Shown here one piece after another: positions 52,732 to 62,485 of a stretch of 64,000 nucleotides of DNA. Source of the stretch: Saccharomycopsis fibuligera x Saccharomycopsis cf. fibuligera (Eukaryota > Ascomycota > Saccharomycetes > Ascoideales > Saccharomycopsidaceae); contig CP012820.1 of the NCBI GenBank assembly GCA_001936135.1, positions 1,798,001 through 1,862,000 of the forward strand, given 5' to 3'. Each line of letters opens with the position of its first letter. The first letter of the stretch is position 1. The notes under the pieces are model-generated. The model saw nothing but the letters and a program-made list of their open reading frames with translations, was not told where the DNA came from and did no database searches. A program made the position numbers and the translations under genes.

Positions 52732-54171
52732 CTAAGCCTTCTTAAAGAAACTGTCCAAGGCTCCCCTAGCAACCTTCTTTGCGACTTTCTTCTTCCCTCC
52801 TCCTCCAGCGCCAGCGCCAGCACCAGCAGCGCCTCTTTTTCTCCCGCTGCCACCACTTTTCTTTCCACTCCCTTGAGACTGTGACGCTTCAACAAACTGT
52901 TGATTCATTTGCACTAGATTCTCCTCGGCAATTCTTTTGGCTTCGCTTACCTGTTTTTGCTTATTTACGTACTCGTCAACGATTCGCGTCGCAGTTGCTA
53001 TGTCGAGTTCCACAGACTCATTCTCGTCTTTGTCGTCTTCATTGCCGTCATCAGTATTTGCTGCGTCTGCTGTCGTCGACAAAACCAACAGCACCGCATC
53101 GGGACACAAGTAGCTGCAAATCACACTGAACCCAAACCTCCACCTTGCCGCCCTCAACACCAGCTGCGGGACCTCACTCTGCACATCAGCAGGCGTCAAT
53201 AGCGGCAACACAATTTTTCTCAATATGCTCTTGGGGAAATTGTCGCTCTGCGCCAACTTGGCAACCCTGCCAGTGACGAACCTCTGAAGCTTCACTGTGG
53301 AGAATCTGAAATATTTTTCCCCGTCGCCCTCGGTGATGTGGTCGCAGATCAGAGAAAGCCCCGCGGTGATTATGGAGACTGGAATCATGTCAAAGTGGTG
53401 ATTGTTGTTGTTATTACTGCTGCTGCTGCTGCTGCTGCTGCTAAAGAGGGAATGCTGGCTCATTGAGTCAATAATGTCTTCCAACGAGACGTATCTGGCA
53501 CTGGCACTGCTGTTGTCGTTGGAGGTTTTGGTAAAGTAAGTAGCTAGTAGGTAGGCAATGTTGTAAGGGGTGGCTACTAGAACAGTGGGATCTTCTACTA
53601 TGATGCCCAAGTTGCTGCCCCGGCTATTGTCATCGTCGCTGGCGTGATCACTATCTCTGTTTTGCTCCCCTTGCCTGTCCTGTTGTTCATCACCCGTTTT
53701 CGGCGGCACCTGCACCAGCCGTTCTGGCTGCGACTGTGACTCTGTCTGTGGCTTGGATCTCAACTTTGGCTTGTTTTCCTCAATAAGTAGTGATTTAATC
53801 GGGTCTCCGAATTCGGTCTCCAACTTGGCAGATGCTCGAAGATGGGGATTTGACCCATTGACTTGTTTCAATTCGTAAAGAAGACCGCCGTTTTCTCCGG
53901 TAGTGGTGCTAGCGTTAGCAGCACTAGCAGCAGGACGATAAAGCAAATGCTTGACAGTTTGTAATGTGCGAGGATGAGGTAAGTTGATTATAGTCCATGA
54001 TCCGGCCTCAGCTGAAGCTTCGGCCTCTTCCCCATTGGCACCGCTATGGATGTCGTCGTCGTCTTGGTCGGGGTTAGCCTTCTGGACAAGGATTTTCAGG
54101 CCCCGGAGACTGATATTGGGGCTTGATTTTGGAAGTATGAGCACTTTTAGTGAGCTGTTTGATGGCAGCAT
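52732..54171 (-). CDS. RNH202: Ribonuclease H2 non-catalytic subunit B (Rnh202)
   Basis: A 479-residue protein with the ATG at 54169-54171. The N-terminus LKVLILPK, then IINLPHPRTLQTVKHLLY and LYELKQVN, matches the triple-barrel part of RNase H2B. The central DPTVLVATPYNIAYLLATYF with YVSLEDIIDSM and CDHI/YFRFS segments match its helical half. The C-terminus GALDSFFKKA looks like a PCNA-interacting box (hydrophobic, two residues, then FF), which is where this subunit carries it in animals. The basic KKKVAKKVAR before it would serve for nuclear import. RNase H2 removes ribonucleotides from DNA and RNA-DNA hybrids. Extra Ser/Asn and Glu/Asp tracts lengthen it beyond the usual 300-350 residues. 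An AGC-type Ser run (about 53417-53445) may vary in length. Confidence 0.9.
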   Translation of the reverse strand: MLPSNSSLKVLILPKSSPNISLRGLKILVQKANPDQDDDDIHSGANGEEAEASAEAGSWTIINLPHPRTLQTVKHLLYRPAASAANASTTTGENGGLLYELKQVNGSNPHLRASAKLETEFGDPIKSLLIEENKPKLRSKPQTESQSQPERLVQVPPKTGDEQQDRQGEQNRDSDHASDDDNSRGSNLGIIVEDPTVLVATPYNIAYLLATYFTKTSNDNSSASARYVSLEDIIDSMSQHSLFSSSSSSSSSNNNNNHHFDMIPVSIITAGLSLICDHITEGDGEKYFRFSTVKLQRFVTGRVAKLAQSDNFPKSILRKIVLPLLTPADVQSEVPQLVLRAARWRFGFSVICSYLCPDAVLLVLSTTADAANTDDGNEDDKDENESVELDIATATRIVDEYVNKQKQVSEAKRIAEENLVQMNQQFVEASQSQGSGKKSGGSGRKRGAAGAGAGAGGGGKKKVAKKVARGALDSFFKKA

Positions 54172-56001
54172 TTTATTCTTCTGTTTTGTTTTATTTTATT
54201 TTTACTTGTGTTGTGCGGTGCAATCTCCGGTGTCTAATTGCAAAAGCTGTTCTTTTATTTATTTTCGACTGGAATTTCAAATTTGATTCTAATTGTGATG
54301 CAATCGTTATTATTCAAGTCTATGATATATTTCACTGCACTCTATTATACCAAGGCCCACCTAAACCACCAAGGGACAAAAGCAAACTGGCTGAGATAGA
54401 TAAATACGATGTTGTTGTGATACTTTTTTTTTTTTGCCCTTTTTGTTCTTTGGTTAACTTTTACGCCTTGATCTGACGCGCAAGAATTCCAAAACTGAAA
54501 AAAATTATCAAAAATCTGAATAAAAAATAACACGCGTCATGTACCATTGGAGAGGGTCTGTCTTTCGGGAAGCTTGTATGTGAACTCTAGATGGATACCT
54601 AGCTTATAGACATACATGCCTTGCCAATAAAATAAAAACAAAAAAACAGATCAACACTAGTATACAGTTGAGTAAACCCATAGTGAATCAAAAAACAAAG
54701 CTGGCCCACGCACATTATTGGTGTTTCAATATTGTCGGAGTACTGACTGAAAAAGTATGCGTGTTGCTGAACATGTGAACATCGCAAAAACAAAACATAC
54801 ACTACAATCCATGAAGTTGACTTTAGAGAGAAAACTTCTGTAGACAGTAAAGCCAGAAAGTTAAAGTTTTTGGCGAAAGGCAAAGAAAATCAAACTGCCA
54901 TGTTACAAAAGTTTTTATAATAAAAGTATTGATTTTACCTCCCACACAAGTAATGGAGGAAGCTCTTCTACTTCGTTTGTAATGATATGGATTTTGAACA
55001 GATTAATAATATATATTCAACATCGGTAGTTTCACATTATTCTATGGTATTTGCCAAAGCACTATAGCTTTGTGGTGCAGTAAAAAGTGGTGAAGTTTTT
55101 TTTTTTTTTTTTTTTTTTGTAAAGTACAGCAGCTTTCCGTTTTGACTCCAACTAAACCAAACTATCTAAACCGTACGAGATGTAACTACAACTATGGACC
55201 ACATAACAGGAGGGGAGGCTAATGCGTCAAACACATATAAAGGGTTAATAGGCTGCTAAAACTTAAACTATAGTTGTTGTCTAAACAGATGCCAGATAGC
55301 TGACCTGAAGAGGGTTTAGTATCTTGTGCAGTTCACCGTGGAAGAGACACTATTCGCTCAAGATGACCTTCCTTTGGTAAACAAAAATAAAAAAAAAAAA
55401 AAAAAAAAAAAAAGAAAAAAAAAGGTAAGAACAAGTTCCTTCGAAAACCAAATGTTTCACACCCAAACATTAAAAGAACAATTGTTTTTGCTGTCTATGG
55501 CCTTATGAGACTGGTAACAATTGTGTTGTCCTTAATATACCAAGATTCCTCACATCCGCACATTTTTACTTTTTGCACCCGTACACCATGCTGTGATATA
55601 CACTTGAGAGGCCTCTTTGCTTACCAAAGTGCACAGAAACCTCTCAATTGGTATTAAAAAATACAGTTACTCTCAAAATTATTGCAATGGAAGGCAGCAG
55701 CGTCTCTGCGGAAATGAGTATTAGGCCGCTACTTAAGAAACTTAACTATAAGTGGCCAGCCACTGTACAGTGTTTTTTTTGTATAAAGCAGCTACTGCAC
55801 AGCCAGTCTGTCCCGGGTGACCCTTCAATCACTGTTCCTGTCCTCCACTTACTCACTCATTCACTCGCTCTCCTTGAAACGAAAAAAACTCAACAACATT
55901 TAAAAACAGAGTGACAACTGTTCTACAACACACAACCGCTCTACTCCAACTGTTCATATCCATTCCCATCTCCATTGTCATCCAATTGTCAATACTCCAT
56001 C
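54172..56001. other. RNH202/EAP1 divergent intergenic region (1.8 kb)
   Basis: No gene is seen. It holds a run of 23 T at 55096-55118 and an A-rich run at 55389-55423. The last 150 bp before the EAP1-like ATG are CT-rich (about 55805-55985) as in many yeast promoters. Confidence 0.5.
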
Positions 56002-57471
56002 ATGAAAGACCCCAAATCAGACGATTCCTCCTTATCTGTTGATCGTCTGCGCTTCAGAAGACGCTCCTCAAACAATTCCTCCGGCAACAACCCAAGACCT
56101 TCTAGACGCTCCCACAGAATGAGCAACATGAGCAATAACAGCAACAGCAACAGCAGTAGGTTCTTTGGTGATGCTACTATAGCAACTGAAAATGATCTGG
56201 CTACGATTGAAATCAATTACAATGTCAATGAAGACGATGAGTTCAAGCTAGTGGCCCCCCAAAATATCAAAAATAAAGACCTTGTCTATTCCGTTGACTT
56301 CTTGCTCAAGTTGAGAGACTCAACTTTGATTAAGCCATTCAGCGATGTCCCTGACAATGAGTTTTGGAGAAAACATGTTACTCAAAAGAAAAGAAGTGAC
56401 AGTGGCCACAATAGTTATGCCAACAACAGCAACAACAATAACAGTAACAACAGCAGCAATCAGCAAAACAGCTTAAATAACAGCTCAAACTCATTCAATT
56501 TTGGAACCAACAATGATAACCACGAATCTACTGGGCAAATGGGCTCTTTTGCCATTAAGCCAATCAAGGGTGAAAGATTCATTAACAATGGCAAAGGCGC
56601 TTTTAGCAAGAAAAGTCGTCGCGGTAGTAGTAACACTAAAGGTTTAGACTTTGGCGGCAAAGCAGGTGAATCTTCTTTTTTCGGTGAATTAGATGAAGAT
56701 GAAGAAGAACCGGCTTGGCTTGTTGAAGATGAGAAACCAGAAGAACCAGATTTTGGTAAAACAGTGGAAGATTTCGAAAAATGGAAGTTAAGAATGAAGT
56801 TGGAAGAGAAAAAGAAGAACGGTTTGATATCTGTTGATGAAGAATCTCAACTAGATGCAATCATCCATAATAACGACTACTCTGTCACTAACAACGACGC
56901 GGGTGATGGCGTAGACAGCTTTTTCGCATTTGCTCCATCCACTACCCTGAATGTTGCTAGTGCTAGTGCTAGTGCTATTGTTGGTAAACCACAACCTGAT
57001 GAATTTTCTCTTTTGAATACTTCCCTTGAGAACTTGGATAATGCTACCAATGCTGTTGGTTCATTCCGCAACAACGATCTTGATGAGTCTTTAGCCTCCG
57101 GTTCTTCAAGATTTTCCTCTTTCTTCAAACCTCCTTCTAGTTCGATTGGAACTCCAACATTAGAAAAACCAGTTGCTGTGAATGCTATCAGTGAGCCAAA
57201 AGATAAAGCTGCTGGTTCAAGAATTTTGTCCATGTTAGGCAAAAACAGTAATTCATCTTCTGCTCATCAATCCCCTGTGCCAGAACATCGTAATGTGTCA
57301 ACCCCTGCCCAGGCACCAGTAAAAAAAGAAGCCAACGATATGTTTTTTATGTCTTTGTTGAATAAAAAGAAATCAGTTTCCAACTCTCCAGCTACTCCAA
57401 ACCAACAGCTTTCACCATTAAACCAATCTCAACCTCAACAACCTCAACAACAGAACCACCACCAACAACAA

Positions 57472-57506
<35 letters not shown>

Positions 57507-57574
57507 ACAACAAGCTCAATCCAATTTAATGTCACTTTTTAGCAAAGCTACACAAGAGCAGCAACAAAAACAAA

Positions 57575-57608
<34 letters not shown>

Positions 57609-58266
57609 ACCACAGCCACAACAACTGCAGCAATCATCACATCCACTGTTATCTCAAAACCCATCATTACTCTCAATTCCTGTTGGCCAATCTTCTCATC
57701 AGTCACAAGTGCATCTTGTTGGAAACGGTAACCAACATCAATCACCGGCAATTCAGGGACAAAATATTACTCAACAGCAACCGTTATCACAAGAACAACA
57801 ACAGCAAGTACAACATTTGCAGCAACAGCGACAACAACAGCAACAACAATCACATCCACAACAAGGTATTCCTTTGCAACATCAACCACCACGTCATGGA
57901 CAGATCCCGCCACTACCACAAGGATTTCCTCCAGGCTTTCCTCCAATAAATCATGTTCAGCTGTTTCCTCCGCCTGGCATTAATCCAGGTCAGTTTCCTC
58001 CACCTCCTCCAAATGTTCCTCCACAATTCCAAAATCAGTTACCACCATGGTTGGTTAACAACGGCAAGAACTCTAGTCATAACAGCAGTAACAATGCTCA
58101 AAAGAAAAGCAATAGCTCTACAAGTATAGTAAGTAATAGCAATAACAGCAATAGCAGTCCTCAAATTATACCAGGAAATTCTCAACAACAGCAAAGTCAG
58201 CAGAATCAACAACAATCACAACCACCTCAACAACAGCTTCGTTCTCAACAACAACAACAACAACAA

Positions 58267-58315
<49 letters not shown>

Positions 58316-58881
58316 AACAGCAACAACCACCGCAACCACCGCAACCACATCAGTTACCTCCAGGATTTGTTTTCCATCCACTTTATGGTCCAGTCCCTGC
58401 TAACGTTGCTGCTAGTTTACCGCCGCCACCAATGCCACCTCAACGCTTACAACCAGGTCAGCCAGCAACGCAACAAGCACAAGCAACAAATCAGCAAGGT
58501 CAACCAGGTGGCATACCAGGAAATTTTCCACTACCACCTTCACAAATCTTTGGTCCTCCAGGTTTCGCTAATGGGCCAGTAGGTCCAGGGGGCGTTCCTT
58601 CAAACGGACCATCAAATGGGCCAGGTAGTCTTAATATAAATGGTCCTGGCGGCCCAGGAGTCCCATTAGGCATTGCTGTTCCAAATGGCCTTGGTGTGCC
58701 AAACGGACCACCACCAAACTTGCCAAATGGGTTTAACGGTCCAGATGCAGGTGGCCGTAAGGTTGGCGGCGGCTTCCCACCAGGATTCCCAGCCATTTTC
58801 CATCAACAGCAGCAGCAGCAGCAGCAACCACTGCCACATCAACAACAGCAAGTGCCTCAAAGAATTAATAACCAACGTTAA
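56002..58881 (+). CDS. EAP1: eIF4E-binding translational repressor, Eap1-like
   Basis: A 959-residue protein from the ATG at 56002, since the upstream frame opens only at a TTG. At residues 96-102 it has YSVDFLL, an exact Y-x4-L-hydrophobic eIF4E-binding motif within DLVYSVDFLLKLRDS. A second ordered patch at about 235-270 (EEEPAWLVEDEKPEEPDFGKTVEDFEKWKLRMK) resembles the EPEW region shared by Eap1 and metazoan 4E-T. The rest is low complexity: Asn/Ser-rich, three long Gln runs of 17, 10 and 27, and a Pro/Gly-rich C-terminal third. Eap1 binds eIF4E in the cytoplasm to block cap-dependent initiation and speed mRNA decapping. The Candida adhesin also named Eap1 is unrelated. A GYF- or Pat1-type protein is less likely because of the YxxxxLL site. 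Confidence 0.72.
57463..57513 (+). repeat. CAG/CAA tract, 17 Gln
   Basis: Mixed CAA/CAG codons, so the run is less prone to slippage than pure CAG. In the EAP1-like gene. Confidence 0.95.
58246..58326 (+). repeat. CAA/CAG tract, 27 Gln
   Basis: The longest Gln run in the EAP1-like gene. Its centre is a nearly pure CAG stretch, the part most likely to differ between strains. Confidence 0.95.
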
Positions 58882-59571
58882 TCTTGCTTATCTCAAGCCA
58901 AATAATCTAAATAAGATTGATTTGGGCTGTTTTGTTTAAGCTTGACTTGCCAGTCATTCAATTTGTCAATACAATACATAACAAAAACTAAACCAGATGA
59001 GCTTATTTGTGAGGCTTTTGATTTTATTATTATTATTACTTTTATTATCCAGTATCATTCTACGTCGCTTTATTCAACTAAAAAATAAAAGAATGTAAAT
59101 TGAGTGTAAATTCGTGGAGATAGGGGTATTTGTTACTAAAATTACTTTTTCGCTACGTAAATACATTTTTCGGATGCTGGGACGATTGTATATTTGTATA
59201 CATCACATGTATTTGATCTTGTGGATGTTGTAGTTGTACCAATTGGAAAAATGAATACATGAAAGTCGATGATAGCATTTGAGATTTTATGCATTTGTTG
59301 GTAGTGAACCGTTATTACTAATGGTTACATCATTTCAGGTATGACTAGAGTGTTTGTAATTATGAAGTAAATAATTAATCTTACTAAAAGTAAAGCGCGA
59401 CTGAAGGCTTTTGATTTATCGATCGGAGAATTTTCCAGCAGGACAAAAACAAAAAAAAAAAGTTCTAGCAACTTTCTGTTTGCAATGGTCCTGACTCGTC
59501 AGCGACAGTCACAGCTATTAGGTTCAATCAATACGGGTCAACATAATCAGTAGCATTGAGTTGCGCCAAAA
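58882..59571. other. Intergenic region EAP1 / BIG1
   Basis: AT-rich tandem spacer with no ORF of interest. It contains the 3' end of the EAP1-like gene and the promoter of the next gene. Confidence 0.55.
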
Positions 59572-60627
59572 ATGAAAGTCAACTCGTTCTCATTGGCCTT
59601 TAACCTTATTTTATTTGTGCAATTCAGTGTGCAGGCGTATCCCCCATTATTGATTTCTTCCACAAGATTAGTAAAAGGACTAGTGAAGAAGGTAGGCTCA
59701 CCAAAACCAAACCCATACCCACTGGCAAAACTCGACACTGTAATTAAAAACCTCATATCACATTGCTCTTCTGATGCATATGTGCTAATCAATCAACCAG
59801 GTTTAACTTATGATGATTTTACCACGAATAATCAACAGATTTTTCTTAATGTGCAGAAAAAAATGGATCAGGATTCTTCAGTTGTGACTTTCCCCTATAT
59901 TGAGTCACCAATTTCGTTCAATCTGGTCAGCAAATACATTGTCAAGAACTGTCGGGCAGAGGTCATTCAACTTGATGTGGAAACTCAGGAACAGTTAAAT
60001 GATCCTCATGCAGATGTGCCGAATTATATAGATACCAATACGAGAGTGCTTTTAGTAAATTTACCCAAATTGCCTACTTACAAGTACCAATATCAGTTTA
60101 GAAACCAAGTAATTCATGCCCATGATAAATACTTGCGAGAAATTCTCCGCAAGATTCCATCACCTTATGTGAGCATATTTTTGACATCATTGGACACTAC
60201 TGAAGATGATGAAATTTTCTTTATTGGCCACCCGGAGAATGCTGGCTACATGAAAAGTTTCAAGCAGTTGGCAGGAGAATTTGACCCGCTCAGCTGGCTC
60301 ACCAACGACAAGAGAAGATTAAATGAGGAAAATATACATCAAGAGTATGATTTTGATAAGGCGAAGAATAAAGATAGTATTGCGCGAAAGAATAAATATG
60401 AGATTTTTCTCAAGAAACAAGAGGAGAAAGAACTCGGGATGCTGCTTTTTACTGTAAGTTTTTTTATAAAAAATGAAAGGATTATTTTGGGATTGTCCTC
60501 AATTGCGGTTTTGTACGTGATTTATTTTGCTATTAGGATCATGATGGATCTATTGAAATCCATCAAGCAGGTTTTTTGGCGCACAAAGATAAAGAGGACA
60601 ATTGTAAAGGAAAAGAAGGAAAAATGA
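59572..60627 (+). CDS. BIG1: ER membrane protein Big1-like
   Basis: A 351-residue type I membrane protein. A signal peptide (MKVNSFSLAFNLILFVQFSVQA) is followed by a lumenal domain with PYPLAKLDTVIKNLISHCSSDAYVLINQPGLTYDDF, matching the S-S-D-A-Y-x-x-x-N-Q-P-G pattern I associate with Big1. Also present are NCRAEVIQLDVET, PNYIDTNTRVLLVNLPKLP and PSPYVSIFLTS. A single transmembrane helix lies near residues 304-325 with a basic cytosolic tail rich in KR and KK. Big1 is an ER protein needed for cell-wall beta-1,6-glucan and relates to the V-ATPase assembly factor Voa1/Ac45. The identification rests on recalled motif similarity and overall architecture. Confidence 0.7.
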   Translation: MKVNSFSLAFNLILFVQFSVQAYPPLLISSTRLVKGLVKKVGSPKPNPYPLAKLDTVIKNLISHCSSDAYVLINQPGLTYDDFTTNNQQIFLNVQKKMDQDSSVVTFPYIESPISFNLVSKYIVKNCRAEVIQLDVETQEQLNDPHADVPNYIDTNTRVLLVNLPKLPTYKYQYQFRNQVIHAHDKYLREILRKIPSPYVSIFLTSLDTTEDDEIFFIGHPENAGYMKSFKQLAGEFDPLSWLTNDKRRLNEENIHQEYDFDKAKNKDSIARKNKYEIFLKKQEEKELGMLLFTVSFFIKNERIILGLSSIAVLYVIYFAIRIMMDLLKSIKQVFWRTKIKRTIVKEKKEK

Positions 60628-62485
60628 GGTAATATAAAATGATATAGAAAATGGTGACTTTCGTGTCAGCCATATCAAAGCTAGCTGTAAATTTGTTTGC
60701 TTGTTTAGTTCTTTTTAACGTAAGGCTGTAATCTTTAATCTGCTAGATCTTCAAGTGCACATTTAACTTCCTTGATACCTACTCTTAGTTTTTGAATCTT
60801 ATTCTTTTTTTTTTTTTTTTTTTTTTTATTCACTTTGGCTTTATCAATATAGTGGTGTTTCTGAAATGATGCATTAAATTTACAAAAGTAACCACAATAC
60901 ATGCTAACTACTGAAAGAATAAAACTGGATGTGATTCTTGATTTGATACTAATTTTATCTGCAACTTTCAACACATTGTCTAATACAACGTTATGCCTTA
61001 TCCTATATTCTTTCCAAGAGTTTTGGTAACTTGCTTGTGTCGTTATGCTAATCTATATTATGAGAAAAAAATGCATGGCTCTATTCAATACAAATTTTAA
61101 ATGAGGAAGTAGCTTCTTTACCCATCGTACCATGCTTGTGAGGTATTCAAAACATGCCTATCATTACGGACCCTTCCCATAGAAGAAGCTGAAGCCCATA
61201 AGACTTCGTTGCGTGATTATTTCTTTCAGTTGTTCCAAATTTGCTCTCTAGACAATTAGACCAATGTAACTTGCACACAGTGCTGCAAAGTCAAGAAACA
61301 AGAAAAAAAACCGAAGAATATATAAAAAAATATGTAATTGGAAACAATCAAAGCGCAACAGTTTGACTTCATAATAGAATTGTAGTTTTTAGAAAGCGGA
61401 TCATGTCCAGTCCTATGAATGGTGTTTTATTTAAAAATTTTACCAAAATCAATTTCGTTTGAAAACCCTACTGTTATCTTTTGTTTGTTTTGAGTTTTTA
61501 TCAGGGTCAATAATTATGATGCTCCGAAGTAAGTACAAAAAATACACCACCAAGGTAGCCAGAGAAAAACTTTAGAGTCAATATTCAGACACTAGTTAAT
61601 TTTTTTATATTACTTTATCATTAGCTAAGTAGACAGGAATGCAGCGAGGATAATAAAGGCAGATATTGTGAGCTTATAAGGATAAACATAGCAAGAAAGT
61701 GCAAACAGATTGGCAACACAAAATACCAAAAGAATAACACAACAAAGTAGAAAAGAAAGCTGTTTTCTGATGAAGGTTTAAGGAAGTAAAGAAGCGCAAG
61801 ATATTATTAGCGGTATAAGATGAAGTAAACACTATTAACCGGATGAGATAAAAATAAATCTGCAATCAGAGGCAGGTACCAGACATTGTACAGATTCTTA
61901 CATAATTTCAGCTTGCACTATCAAACAGTCTTAAGTGGTGTGGTGCGAGGTACAACCTTAAAATGTGTAACAGATCATGATTTGCGCATTTCTAAACATC
62001 AAGTCGCAGTGCTCTTTTGACGGGTTACTATAGTTTCTTACCCGTACAATTGCCTGCTTCACCTGTACTGCGCTCGCTAAGGAAAGGGGGGTACCCTGTT
62101 TTGAGCACTGAACTTTTCAAAGTCTGCTTCGTGGGCACTGTCCAAGCCACAGCGACAGTGCCTGGAAGGAGAGCGAGACACTAAACTGCTGATCGTGTGC
62201 CAGTTTGTCTTTTACGGCCTAAACCGCAAGGCTTGTTTTTTTGTAGTTTGTACGCTTGAGTGTGCTGTTAATGGTTGATTTATTCATTTTTGATCTTTCT
62301 CTTTACTTCTGATTCTGCCTTCTGGTTTGTTTTAAAACAGAGATCTCTTCTGTCATCTCATTTGCTGTTCCTTTGTTGTTTAAGTGTTAGCTTTCTTTCT
62401 CTTTAAACAACCACTTTGCTCCACCGTACATTGGGCCATTTTGCAGTACAGAATCCCTCTTTAAAAAGACTTGCCCATCCACAAT
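60628..62485. other. 1.9-kb intergenic region upstream of the TMN gene
   Basis: It holds a run of 23 T at 60805-60827, a hairpin at 62134-62162 (see separate entry) and a CT-rich promoter tract at 62270-62420. No gene is supported. Confidence 0.5.
62134..62162. repeat. Inverted repeat with 9-bp arms upstream of the TMN gene
   Basis: GGCACTGTC at 62134-62142 and GACAGTGCC at 62154-62162 pair exactly across 11 bases. It lies about 325 bp before the TMN start in a GC-richer patch, so a factor-binding palindrome is one possibility. Confidence 0.65.
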
